From Mannheimia cairinae (GTDB taxonomy: Bacteria; Pseudomonadota; Gammaproteobacteria; Enterobacterales; Pasteurellaceae): 64,000 nucleotides of DNA. A program made the translations under genes and the position numbers. Positions 7,728 through 16,521 of the stretch are shown here, in pieces. The stretch spans positions 1-64,000 of the forward strand of contig NZ_JAQSJE010000003.1 of the NCBI RefSeq assembly GCF_028649535.1, written 5' to 3'. The stretch's first letter is position 1, and each line of letters starts with the position of its first letter. The notes beneath the pieces were generated by a model, which saw only the letters and a list, made by a program, of their open reading frames with translations, made no database searches and had not been told where the DNA came from.

Positions 7728-9119
7728 ATGAATTTAAGATGGCAAGAATATCCAGATAATGCCAAAAGACTATTTAAGCTATCGCTACCTATTTTTATTT
7801 CCCAGCTTTCTGCATCGGGAATGGGGTTAGCGGATATTGTGATGGCAGGATTGGTGAGTGATGCTGATGTTTCAGCAATTGCGGTAAGTAATTCGATTTA
7901 CTTTCCGCTTTTCTTATTTGTGCTAGGCTTACTCAATGCAATTACGCCGACGGTTTCTTATTTAAATGGTTCAGGCAATCGCCATTTAATTGCAAGTCAA
8001 GTAAGGCAGGGAGTATGGATTGTGCTTGCTATGTCTGTACCACTGATTGCTATTTTCTTAAATAGTCATCTGATTTTAGATTTAATGGAAACACCTGCGG
8101 AGTTTTCGATTAAATCGCAACAATATTTGGCAATAATGGCAATCGGGCTGATTCCTGCACTATTAGGTATTAACCTACGCTGTATGAATGATGGTTTATC
8201 AAATCCAAAACCTGCAATGCAAATTACCTTCTTTGGCTTGCTAATTAATATTCCGTTAAACTATATTTTCATTTTTGGCAAATTAGGCTTGCCAGAAATG
8301 GGAGCGGTTGGCTGTGGTGTAGCAACGGCGATCGTGAACTGGGTAATGTTTTTAATGATGTTGCATTATTGCTATACCCACCCATCGCAACGAGATATTA
8401 AACTTTTTGAAAAATGGTTTGAAGCACCAAGCGGTCAGATTTTACTAAAACTTTGCAAATTAGGCTTGCCGATTGCCTTTGCGACTTTTACTGAAGTGAT
8501 GCTGTTTTCAACTTCTGCACTTTTTTTATCGCCACTCGGTTCGCAAGTGGTTGCAAGCCACCAAGCAGCCTTACAAACCAGTTCGCTATTTTTTATGATT
8601 CCAATGTCTTTTGGAATTGCAACCACGATTGTAATTGGGCAAACACTTGGGCAAAAAAATGTGGAAGGAGCGAAAGTGTTGAGCTATCACGCTTTGATAA
8701 CGGCAACTTTACTCGCTATTCTTGCCGCAGTAATTATCATTTTGTTAAACCAAATTATTCCACACGCTTTTACTAGTGATCCAATTTCGATTTCTATTGC
8801 AGCTAATTTATTGCTTTTTGCGGCGGTATATCAAATTCCCGATGCAGTGCAAGCGGTGGTAAATGGAATTCTACGTGGTTATAAACACACGAAACCAATT
8901 TTATATGTCACTATGTTTTGTTATTGGGTAGTGAGTATTCCACTCGGTTATGTTTTAGCCAGAACAGATTGGCTTGTAAAACCAATGTCGGCACAAGGTT
9001 TTTGGCTTGTTTTTTGTATTGGGTTAAGTTTGGCAAGTGGTTTATTATTATGGCAAATGCGGAAAATTCAGGCTATACCAGCAGAGCAGCTAATTGCTAA
9101 ATTGGAGAGAATCAAATAA
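7728..9119 (+). CDS. norM: MATE-family multidrug/Na+ antiporter, NorM type
   Basis: A 463-residue integral membrane protein with twelve predicted helices in two MATE repeats. Recognisable blocks are LPIFISQLSASGMGLADIVMAG near the N-terminus, GLLINIPLNYIFIFGKLGLPEMGAVGCGVATAI in the middle and the second-half SHQAALQTSSLFFMIPMSFGIATTIVIGQTLG. Proteins of this type export cationic drugs and dyes in exchange for Na+ or H+ across the inner membrane. AGAGG lies 7 nt before the ATG. It stands alone between two terminators, converging on the porin gene. Confidence 0.88.
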   Translation: MNLRWQEYPDNAKRLFKLSLPIFISQLSASGMGLADIVMAGLVSDADVSAIAVSNSIYFPLFLFVLGLLNAITPTVSYLNGSGNRHLIASQVRQGVWIVLAMSVPLIAIFLNSHLILDLMETPAEFSIKSQQYLAIMAIGLIPALLGINLRCMNDGLSNPKPAMQITFFGLLINIPLNYIFIFGKLGLPEMGAVGCGVATAIVNWVMFLMMLHYCYTHPSQRDIKLFEKWFEAPSGQILLKLCKLGLPIAFATFTEVMLFSTSALFLSPLGSQVVASHQAALQTSSLFFMIPMSFGIATTIVIGQTLGQKNVEGAKVLSYHALITATLLAILAAVIIILLNQIIPHAFTSDPISISIAANLLLFAAVYQIPDAVQAVVNGILRGYKHTKPILYVTMFCYWVVSIPLGYVLARTDWLVKPMSAQGFWLVFCIGLSLASGLLLWQMRKIQAIPAEQLIAKLERIK

Positions 9120-9198
9120 GTTTTTAAGTTAATTTTATGACTAATTTGAGTTGTAAATGTTTATTTATAATCACTCTTACGATTTTTTTACAGAAAAA

Positions 9199-9218
9199 AG
9201 CCACTCTTGCGAGTGGCT
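9199..9218. terminator. Bidirectional terminator between norM and the porin gene
   Basis: AGCCACTC-TTGC-GAGTGGCT forms an 8-bp stem flanked by A-rich sequence on the left and by TAAAAAAAC on the right. It can therefore serve the converging transcripts from both sides, although the T-run is clear only for the minus-strand porin transcript. Confidence 0.8.
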
Positions 9219-9244
9219 AAAAAAACTAAGGTGAATTGTTTTTA

Positions 9245-10341
9245 TTAGAATGTGATACGAGTACCTAAACCGATTCTGCTATTGTCTTCAATAGTTTTAC
9301 CAGATTGTTTGGTTCTCGCTTTACCGCCTTCAAGGTACACGGCAACATATTTGTTGAATTTGTGATCAACACCTAGTTTCCAGCCCAAGTTTTTCGCTTT
9401 TGCTTCACCATCATTTTGTGCTGTACCAAATAATACACCACCATAGATATTATTTTGTGGCGTTACGGCTACTTTTAAGCCTGCATCAAAGCGGTTGATT
9501 TTTTCAAATTTTTTCACACCGAATGTTTGGAATGTATTGAATGCTTGACCTTTTGGAGATTTAGCATAAGCCCAGTCAAGACCTGCGGTAACAATACCAT
9601 AGTTTACATCAAAACCTACACCCGCAAATTTACGTTTAAATTCTTCTTCTTTTCCTACAGTAACAGTTTCTTGGAGGCATACTGTATTACCCTCTAGTGT
9701 TGCTACCGTTGCATTACATGTTCTAGTTTCTGCGCCTGCTTTAGCTGCAGTTAATTCACCATAACCTGAACCAAAGCGTACTTTAGCATCGCCTAATTCA
9801 CCATCATAGAATAGACCAAATTGAAAACCGTTACCTGTATCTACTCTTGTTTTATCTGAGTGGCCAACATAATAGTCTGCGGCTACACGAACACCATTAA
9901 ATTTTGCAGACATAAAGTGGAATGCTTTAGTGTGTGCATCTAAGAACACGTTTCCACCCATTTCCCAAGTGTAGTTTGCTTTAGGAATATGATCACCTAA
10001 TACTAATTGACGACCAAAGGTTAAAGAACCAATATCTTTGTGTTGAACACCACCGAATAAACGGTGTGCACGAACATTACCACCTAAGCTATTTGCATCA
10101 GAAAAACGTAATTCTGTTGCCGCTACAGCTTCATAACCACCACCAATTTCTTGGAATGCACGAACACGAACGCGAGAACCTCTATCAATAACGTCAGTAC
10201 GTTTATCTTTAGCTTTATTAACCTCTAATGCAACACGACCATCGACATCGATTTTTGTTCCGTCTTGTTGATAAACAACAGTAGCGTTTGCCCCACTAGC
10301 AGCCATTGCTGCGATTGATAATGCAAGAAGTGTTTTTTCAT
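9245..10341 (-). CDS. OmpP2-like general porin, start codon out of frame by one base
   Basis: The minus frame ending at 9245 encodes a signal peptide (KTLLALSIAAMAASGANA, cleaved before TVVYQQDG), a 16-strand gram-negative porin body (DVDGRVALEVNKAK, SLTFGRQLVLGDH, FNKYVAVYLEGG) and the terminal Phe of outer-membrane barrels (GLGTRITF). The only start with a proper ribosome-binding site (AAGGAAG, then ATG at 10341-10339) is out of frame with this body. It is followed by six A; seven would give the expected MKKTLLA. As written, that ATG makes a peptide of about 37 codons ending in TAG. An upstream ATG at 10414 is in frame but would destroy the signal peptide. Either a sequencing slip or a real off-state is possible. 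Confidence 0.85.
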
Positions 10342-10891
10342 AATTGTCTTCCTTTAGGTTAGAGTTTTTAACAAGTCGGTTACCCGACAACGTTAGAAAA
10401 ATTGGTTTTAACATCGATGTTTCTTGTGGCGGAATTTACATAAATAAAATTTTTTCGCCAAATTTTATGAATTTTTTTGAACTTTTTTAAAATGCTTGTA
10501 AATCAATGAGTTATGTTGTTCTTGCGAAAATTTTAATAGCTAAAAAATGGTGCATAGATCACATTTTTGATAATTCTTTTGGAGTGAAATTTCATTGAAT
10601 TTTTGTAACCATTTGATTTATATATTATTTTTTGTTTTTGGTTTTTTATGTATTTATAAAGCAAGAAAAAATTCAAAAAATTATTCAGATTTGTGATATT
10701 GATCACAAATTAAACCGTAAGGCGACAGAAAAATAAGGAAAATCTCTTCATATTTTATTGATTAGCGTTCATTATTTAGAAGCTAGAAAATTTATTAAAT
10801 TGCATAATAAATTTTCTTGAATGTGAAAGGCTGGTTATTTTATGCTTTTGTCGATAAAATCTTTTTATTCTATTTTCATAAATTTCTGATT
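10342..10891. other. AT-rich divergent intergenic region between the porin gene and recB
   Basis: About 550 bp with no credible gene. It must hold the promoters of the highly expressed porin (minus) and of recB (plus). The one clear site is a CRP-type palindrome at 10692-10707. A second partial TGATCACATTT-like sequence lies near 10555. The rest is long A/T runs. Confidence 0.6.
10692..10707. promoter_or_regulatory. CRP (cAMP receptor protein) binding site
   Basis: TGTGATATTGATCACA has perfect TGTGA and TCACA half-sites with the standard 6-bp spacing, flanked by AAAT/ATTT-like bases. It lies about 185 bp before recB and 350 bp before the porin start. The porin or an unseen transcript is the more likely target, since porins are often under catabolite control. 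Confidence 0.65.
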
Positions 10892-13800
10892 ATGCAAAAC
10901 CTAAACCCTATCAAACTCCCATTAAATCAATCTGTTTTAATTGAAGCCTCAGCAGGTACGGGGAAAACCTTTACCATTGCTAACCTTTATTTGCGTTTAT
11001 TGTTAGGGGTAGGTTGTGAGCCTTTAACTGTTGAGCAAATTTTGGTAGTAACCTTTACCAAAGCAGCAACCGAAGAGTTAAAAGATAGAATTCGGCAAAA
11101 TATTCAGGCTTGCCGAGCTTTTATTTTGGATAATCGAAATAACACTCTTCAAGAAAATGCGAGTTATCGGGGGAATGAAGAGTTCTTAAGTGAGCTTTAT
11201 CAGCAAATTTTACCGCTAGATGAAGCCTTACTGCGTTTAAGTATTGCAGAAAGAGAAGTCGATACCGCAAGCGTATTTACTATTCACGGATTTTGCCAAA
11301 AAATGTTAGTGCAGTTTGCTTTTGAATCGGGCGTGCGGTTCGATTTAGATTTGCAACCAAACCAAAGTGAGTTGTTGAAAAGGCTAAGCGAAGAAGTATG
11401 GCGAGAGCAGTTTTATCCGCAAGGTGTAAATGCAACTTATGCGATTTCTAGTCAATTATCTACTCCAGCTAATGCTTTGGCGGCAATTAGAGATTATTTG
11501 CCGATAGCATTGCCAGAGCCAAGTGCGTTTTTAGGTAAGGATTTTGTGGAGCATTTAACACAATATCAGAACTTAATTAAAGAGATAAAGACTTACTGGT
11601 TAAGCAATAAAGCGGAAATAATTGAGATTCTTTTGGTTGAGTTAAATAAAACTTATAAAAAAGGGCAGAAAAAATCTTTAAGTCGCCGTTCATATCAAGA
11701 ACGATTTATTAATGGTTGGGTGGCCAATTTAGACATATGGGTAGAAAGTAAAAATGATGTTTTACCAGTTGAGCTATTTTCACGTTTCTGTCAAGAAATG
11801 ATTGCAGAAAAGGCAGAGGAGGGAGCAGAAATATTAGAATCGCCACATTTTGCAAAAAACCAAGCATTTTTAACCGCTTACCAAGAAAATTTTGAAAATA
11901 GCTTAAAGCCAATTTTGTTGTATCAATTTTTAATCGGGGTAAAAGAAAAACTGGTGGCATATAAGCAATCCCACCCTGAACGTAGTTTTGATGATTTATT
12001 GATAATGCTTAATCAAGCCTTAAAACAACCTGCAACAGGTAAGGTGTTAGCGGAAAAAATTCGTTCAGTTTACCCTTTTGCGATGATTGATGAGTTCCAA
12101 GATACTGACTTAACGCAATACGAAATTTTCAGCCAAATCTTTATGGTAGAGCAGGCGAATAAGGGTTTTATTATGATTGGAGACCCGAAACAGTCTATCT
12201 ATAAATTCCGTGGGGCGGACATTTTTACCTATTTAAAAGCTGCTCAGCAAACAAATGCCCAATTTACGCTGGCGAAAAACTGGCGTTCTTTGCCCGAAGT
12301 GGTACAAGCGGTCAATAATTTATTTAATTTTGCAAATTCAGAAAAATCGCCTTTTATTTACCAAGGCATTGATTTCCACCCAGTTACCGCAGATGAGAAT
12401 AAAGGGAAGTTAATTAGCCATCAAGGGCATTTTGTTTGCCATACGGCTGAGAAAACAAAATTAGATGATATGGCAGAAATTTGTGCCTACCAAATTCATC
12501 AGCAGCTAAATGCGATGAAAGCCGGGCAGTTTGGCATAGAAAAAAATGGCGAATTTAAACCTTTTGCTGCCAAAGATATTGCGATTTTAGTGCGAAAAGG
12601 TTCGCAAGCAACTCGCATAAAAAGAGCCTTAGCTAAACGTAGTATTAAATCGGTTTATTTAGCCGAATCAGAGGTGGTATTTAGTTCTGAGATTGCATCA
12701 GAGCTATGTTGGTTATTGCAAGCTGCACAGAACCCTTATCATTATCAAGCTTTGTTATCGGCATTAGGTTCAACCTTTTGGGGGATGACAGCAGCTGAAA
12801 TTTATCGTTATAAAGAAAATGAAATGCTATGGGAGACTAAGGTTAATCAGTTTGTAGAATATAGTGCCATCTGGAAAACCCACGGAATATTGCCAATGTT
12901 GCATAAAATTTACTTAGAGCAAGGCATAATCCAACGATTAAAAGGAATGGTAAATGCAGACCGATTGATTACTGATTTATTGCATTTAACGGAGATTTTG
13001 CAAGAAAAATCGCAAGATTTTGAATCTGAAGCCGAGCTTGTTCATTGGTTTGAGCGACAGCTTAGCTCCCCTGAGGCGAATGATGAACAAAAGTTACGCT
13101 TAGAAAGTGAAGAAGAACTGATTAAAATTATTACTATTCACGGTTCAAAAGGATTGCAGTATCCGATTGTGTGGTTGCCTTTTGCCTCACAAAAAAGTGA
13201 AGTTGGGAAACCGAAGGAATTTGGTGTGTATCGTAACCAAGCAGGCAAGCTAAATTGGTATATCGGCACAGCTGATGATGAGGTTAAAAATACGCTCCAA
13301 AATGAAGAGTATGCGGAAGATCTACGTTTATTTTATGTCGCACTAACCCGTGCGGAATCGCAACTTAATTTAGTGTTACCAACCGAAATTTCAGGTTTTA
13401 GTCCATTGCATTATTTACTGACAAACGGCAATACAGAAAATGAAAAAATCAATGTGGCTGAAAAGCTAGCTACAAAAGGGATTGAGGCTGATCTTGTTGC
13501 GGTGGAGAAAGATTTACCAGAAAGCCGTTGGCAAAATGATGAAACAGAAGAATCATACCAAGCTAAAACTTTCACAGGTAATATTCGGGTGGTCGGGCAA
13601 ATTACCAGCTTTAGCTCCCTTTATGCTCAACACGAACGTTTTAGCGAAGGAAAGATCAATTTAGTAACCGATTTTGCTCAAGATCGAGATATTGATCTTG
13701 AAGTGATTGAAACGGATTATTTGGCAAATGATGCGACAGAGCCTTTTTCGCCTTTCCAATTCCCACACGGCATAAAAGTAGGGACGATTTTGCATAGCTT

Positions 13801-14449
13801 TTTTGAGCATTGCCAATTTGGTAAGCCGATTGAGCAAGAAGCCGTTACTAAAGTTTGTGAACAGTTGGAATTAAATGAGGAATGGATTGAACCCACTCAA
13901 GCGTGGTTTGAACGTATTCTTGAAACACCTTTAGCAGAAGCAAATTTTAAACTAAAAGAGGTTAATGAAAAGCAATGCTTAAATGAATGGCAGTTTTATT
14001 TACGCCTAAAAAATGAAAAAGCCTTAATCAAGCTTAATCAGCTTTTAAAACAGCATACGACTTTAGCCAAGCATTTACCGGAGTTGCAACTACCGCAATT
14101 AGAAGGTTTTGTACGAGGTTTTGTCGATTGCATTGTGCAAATGAACGGCAAGTTTTATTTGATTGATTATAAATCGAATTTTTTAGGTTTCTTGCCACAA
14201 AATTACATGGCGGAAAACCTCAAACGAGAAATGGGCAGACAGCGTTACGATTTACAATATTTGCTCTACACCCTTGCCGTACATCGTTATCTCAAATCTC
14301 GTCTAGGCGAAAATTACGATTACGAACGTGATTTTGGCGGTGTGGCTTATCTCTTTTTACGAGCAATGGACGGCACAACCGATAACGGCGTTTATTTTGA
14401 TAAACCAAGTAAAATCTTAATTGAAGAAATGGATACCTTGTTTGGATAA
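10892..14449 (+). CDS. recB: Exodeoxyribonuclease V beta subunit RecB
   Basis: A 1185-residue protein of normal RecB length. It begins with the UvrD-type helicase Walker A ASAGTGKT (residues 19-26), followed by VVTFTKAATEELKDRIR, the DEFQDTD motif, GDPKQSIYKFRGAD, the late helicase motifs (TIHGSKGLQYPIV, LRLFYVALTRAE) and the C-terminal nuclease with GFVRGFVDCI and the metal/catalytic IDYKSN. RecB is the 3'-5' helicase and the only nuclease of RecBCD, which processes double-strand breaks. I chose the ATG at 10892 (MQNLNPIKLPL) because homology starts there; the frame opens 25 codons earlier without support. recC and recD are not adjacent, unlike the E. coli cluster. Confidence 0.96.
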   Translation: MQNLNPIKLPLNQSVLIEASAGTGKTFTIANLYLRLLLGVGCEPLTVEQILVVTFTKAATEELKDRIRQNIQACRAFILDNRNNTLQENASYRGNEEFLSELYQQILPLDEALLRLSIAEREVDTASVFTIHGFCQKMLVQFAFESGVRFDLDLQPNQSELLKRLSEEVWREQFYPQGVNATYAISSQLSTPANALAAIRDYLPIALPEPSAFLGKDFVEHLTQYQNLIKEIKTYWLSNKAEIIEILLVELNKTYKKGQKKSLSRRSYQERFINGWVANLDIWVESKNDVLPVELFSRFCQEMIAEKAEEGAEILESPHFAKNQAFLTAYQENFENSLKPILLYQFLIGVKEKLVAYKQSHPERSFDDLLIMLNQALKQPATGKVLAEKIRSVYPFAMIDEFQDTDLTQYEIFSQIFMVEQANKGFIMIGDPKQSIYKFRGADIFTYLKAAQQTNAQFTLAKNWRSLPEVVQAVNNLFNFANSEKSPFIYQGIDFHPVTADENKGKLISHQGHFVCHTAEKTKLDDMAEICAYQIHQQLNAMKAGQFGIEKNGEFKPFAAKDIAILVRKGSQATRIKRALAKRSIKSVYLAESEVVFSSEIASELCWLLQAAQNPYHYQALLSALGSTFWGMTAAEIYRYKENEMLWETKVNQFVEYSAIWKTHGILPMLHKIYLEQGIIQRLKGMVNADRLITDLLHLTEILQEKSQDFESEAELVHWFERQLSSPEANDEQKLRLESEEELIKIITIHGSKGLQYPIVWLPFASQKSEVGKPKEFGVYRNQAGKLNWYIGTADDEVKNTLQNEEYAEDLRLFYVALTRAESQLNLVLPTEISGFSPLHYLLTNGNTENEKINVAEKLATKGIEADLVAVEKDLPESRWQNDETEESYQAKTFTGNIRVVGQITSFSSLYAQHERFSEGKINLVTDFAQDRDIDLEVIETDYLANDATEPFSPFQFPHGIKVGTILHSFFEHCQFGKPIEQEAVTKVCEQLELNEEWIEPTQAWFERILETPLAEANFKLKEVNEKQCLNEWQFYLRLKNEKALIKLNQLLKQHTTLAKHLPELQLPQLEGFVRGFVDCIVQMNGKFYLIDYKSNFLGFLPQNYMAENLKREMGRQRYDLQYLLYTLAVHRYLKSRLGENYDYERDFGGVAYLFLRAMDGTTDNGVYFDKPSKILIEEMDTLFG

Positions 14450-14454
14450 AAATG

Positions 14455-14474
14455 GCCCTCTGGTTTAAGAGGGC
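14455..14474. terminator. Terminator between recB and greB
   Basis: GCCCTC-loop-GAGGGC followed by ATTTTTTAA lies directly after the recB stop and overlaps the end of the convergent greB. It can act on both transcripts. Confidence 0.85.
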
Positions 14475-14479
14475 ATTTT

Positions 14480-14962
14480 TTAATTCTCCGTTTCATACCA
14501 AATTTTATTGATATAGAGTAAAACTTTTCCAACAGGTGTTTCGACCCGAATTTCATCATCAACTTGCTTGCCGATTAAGGCTCGGGCAACAGGGGAATCT
14601 ATGGAAATCCAGTTTTTGGCTGGGTCGAATTCATCGCAACCGACAATGCGGTATTGTTTGGCTTCGCCCTCTTCATTTTCTAATTCCACCCAAGCACCGA
14701 AAAAGACTTTTCCCTCTTGTTTTGGGTGGTAATCGACAATTTGTAATACTTCTAACCGCTTTGATAAAAAACGCACACGGCGGTCAATTTCACGCAGGCG
14801 ACGTTTGCCGTAAATATATTCGGCATTTTCACTTCTATCGCCAAGGGCTGCGGCATCAGAAACCGCTTGTGTTACCATCGGGCGTTCTTCTTTCCATAAA
14901 AATTTCAGCTCTTTGTCTAAGGCTTGCCACCCCGCTCGAGTGATGTAGTTTGATTTAGCCAC
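14480..14962 (-). CDS. greB: Transcription elongation factor GreB
   Basis: The 160-residue protein has the N-terminal coiled coil with the acidic tip LGDRSENAEY (Asp42, Glu45), which reaches into the RNA polymerase secondary channel, and the C-terminal FKBP-like domain (DEFDPAKNWISIDSPVARALIGK, VETPVGKVLLYI). GreB stimulates cleavage of backtracked RNA. The start codon is GTG (14962-14960), supported by AAGGAA 5-7 nt upstream. The GDEFDPAKNWIS stretch favours GreB over GreA. Confidence 0.95.
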   Translation of the reverse strand: MAKSNYITRAGWQALDKELKFLWKEERPMVTQAVSDAAALGDRSENAEYIYGKRRLREIDRRVRFLSKRLEVLQIVDYHPKQEGKVFFGAWVELENEEGEAKQYRIVGCDEFDPAKNWISIDSPVARALIGKQVDDEIRVETPVGKVLLYINKIWYETEN

Positions 14963-15016
14963 AGTTTTTCCTTATTTCTTGGGGCTAGTCTTATGCCAGC
15001 CCCAAAAGCGTTAAAT

Positions 15017-16297
15017 TTATTTAGAAAGTAATAAATTGGCGATAGTTTTCATACCAATGCCCGTTGCACCTGCTGACCACAAATCGCTTGCCGTTTTGCG
15101 GAATGTGGCAGAGGCATCAATGTGCAACCAATTTTGTGCATAATCTTTCACAAAGTAAGATAAAAACGCTGTTGCGGTACTTGCCCCCGCCCCCACCGGT
15201 ACAGAACCAATATTGGCAATATCAGCAAAAGAAGAGGAAATTTGCCCACGGTGGAACTCTTCAAACGGTAATCGCCAGAATGGTTCGTTTTCTGCTTTGG
15301 CTGCGTTTAACAGTTGTACGGTTAATTCATCGTCCATTGAAAGCACTGAGTGGTAATCGTTCCCTACGGCGACTTTGGCTGCTCCTGTAAGAGTAGCTGC
15401 ATCAATAATAAATTGTGCTTTTTGCTCGCTTGCGTCAATTAAGCCGTCTGCCAACACAAGGCGACCTTCAGCATCGGTGTTTAATACTTCAACTGTTACT
15501 TCATTGCGATAAGTGATAATATCGCCAAGTTTGAACGCATTGTGGCTAACCATATTTTCGGCACAGCAGAGGTAAAGTTTTACACGCTGTTTCAAGCCTC
15601 GGGTAATCGCAAAGGCTAATGCACCGCTTAATAATGCTGCTCCGCCCATATCGGTACGCATTGTACTCATTCCGTCACTTGGTTTAATGCTATAACCACC
15701 AGTATCAAAGGTAATGCCTTTACCGACTAAACAGGCTAACACAGTAGCATTTGGATCATTTGTCGGGTTGAAATCTAATTTTAATAAAGCAGGGGCGTTG
15801 ATTGAGCCTTTACCCACCGTCCAAATCCCATTGTAGCCTTGGGCTTTTAACTCTTCGCCACGGATAATTTCATAAGAAACTTCGCCTTGTTTAGCTTGGC
15901 TGCTAATAAATTCCGCCGCTTTTTCGGCAAGTTTTTCGGGAGTTAAGCTGTCAGAGGGTTCATTTATAAGATCTCGCACAAAGCTTGAACATTTTAAGCG
16001 ATTATCAAATTCGGTTTGCGGTTGCCCTAAATTCGGGTAGCTAACTAAGCCTTGGTTACGCACCGAATGAAAGCCTTGATGAAATGCCCAACATTCTTCT
16101 AATTGCCAATTCTCGCCTGTTAATGCGACATTCAAAATACCTTGGCTTTTAATTTTACGGGCAGCTTTTTGAATGATATTTAGGCTGTTTTTGGTGTTGT
16201 GAATAATAAAGCCGGAATCGCTTGCTGAAAGAATTGCGTTTTCTCCCCAAGTAGCAGGGGCAGGTTGTTGGCTAAGAGTAATATTCATTGCAGTCAT
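15017..16297 (-). CDS. pepB: Peptidase B (M17 leucyl-aminopeptidase family)
   Basis: A 426-residue cytoplasmic metallo-aminopeptidase, matching E. coli PepB (about 427) rather than PepA (about 500). The catalytic half contains [30 protein letters not shown] and the family signature [18 protein letters not shown], which carry the metal ligands and catalytic residues. It removes N-terminal residues from peptides and probably from Cys-Gly during peptide recycling. GGAAG lies before the ATG at 16297. It is transcribed towards greB but separated from it by about 50 bp. Confidence 0.93.
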   Translation of the reverse strand: MTAMNITLSQQPAPATWGENAILSASDSGFIIHNTKNSLNIIQKAARKIKSQGILNVALTGENWQLEECWAFHQGFHSVRNQGLVSYPNLGQPQTEFDNRLKCSSFVRDLINEPSDSLTPEKLAEKAAEFISSQAKQGEVSYEIIRGEELKAQGYNGIWTVGKGSINAPALLKLDFNPTNDPNATVLACLVGKGITFDTGGYSIKPSDGMSTMRTDMGGAALLSGALAFAITRGLKQRVKLYLCCAENMVSHNAFKLGDIITYRNEVTVEVLNTDAEGRLVLADGLIDASEQKAQFIIDAATLTGAAKVAVGNDYHSVLSMDDELTVQLLNAAKAENEPFWRLPFEEFHRGQISSSFADIANIGSVPVGAGASTATAFLSYFVKDYAQNWLHIDASATFRKTASDLWSAGATGIGMKTIANLLLSK

Positions 16298-16442
16298 TTT
16301 ATTCTTCCTTCACGAGAAAATAGTTTGCTTATCCTAGCAAAAATTTGCAAAACGAGATAGAAAAAAGACCGCTTGTTATTTTGATTAGTATCAATATGCC
16401 GATGAAATCGGGAGATTTTAAAATGATGAGATTTACAACTTT

Positions 16443-16492
16443 TATAAATGAGAATTGTTTTTATTTGTATTTTAATGAAAATAGATTAGAAT
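16443..16492 (+). promoter_or_regulatory. Promoter and possible Fur box of the TonB receptor gene
   Basis: TTGTAT (16465-16470) and TAGAAT (16487-16492) are 16 bp apart and fit a sigma-70 promoter. Just upstream and overlapping, TAAATGAGAATTGTTTTTAT resembles the Fur operator (GATAATGATAATCATTATC) in about two of its three hexamers. Iron control is expected for such receptors, but the operator match is imperfect. Confidence 0.45.
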
Positions 16493-16521
16493 AGCGTCCT
16501 ATTTTATTGTGGAGAAAATCT

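Noticed and set aside
9245-10341. Porin as a true pseudogene
   Set aside because: The body has no internal stop, keeps its signal peptide and terminal Phe, and only a one-base mismatch at the start is seen. A sequencing slip or switchable state is at least as likely.
10342-10414. Upstream in-frame ATG (10414) as the porin start
   Set aside because: It would put 24 polar residues before the signal peptide and has no ribosome-binding site. The ribosome-binding site sits at the out-of-frame ATG 10341 instead.
16507-16521. TTG start for the TonB receptor five codons upstream
   Set aside because: GGAG is correctly spaced for the ATG at 16522; the TTG extension would overlap that site.
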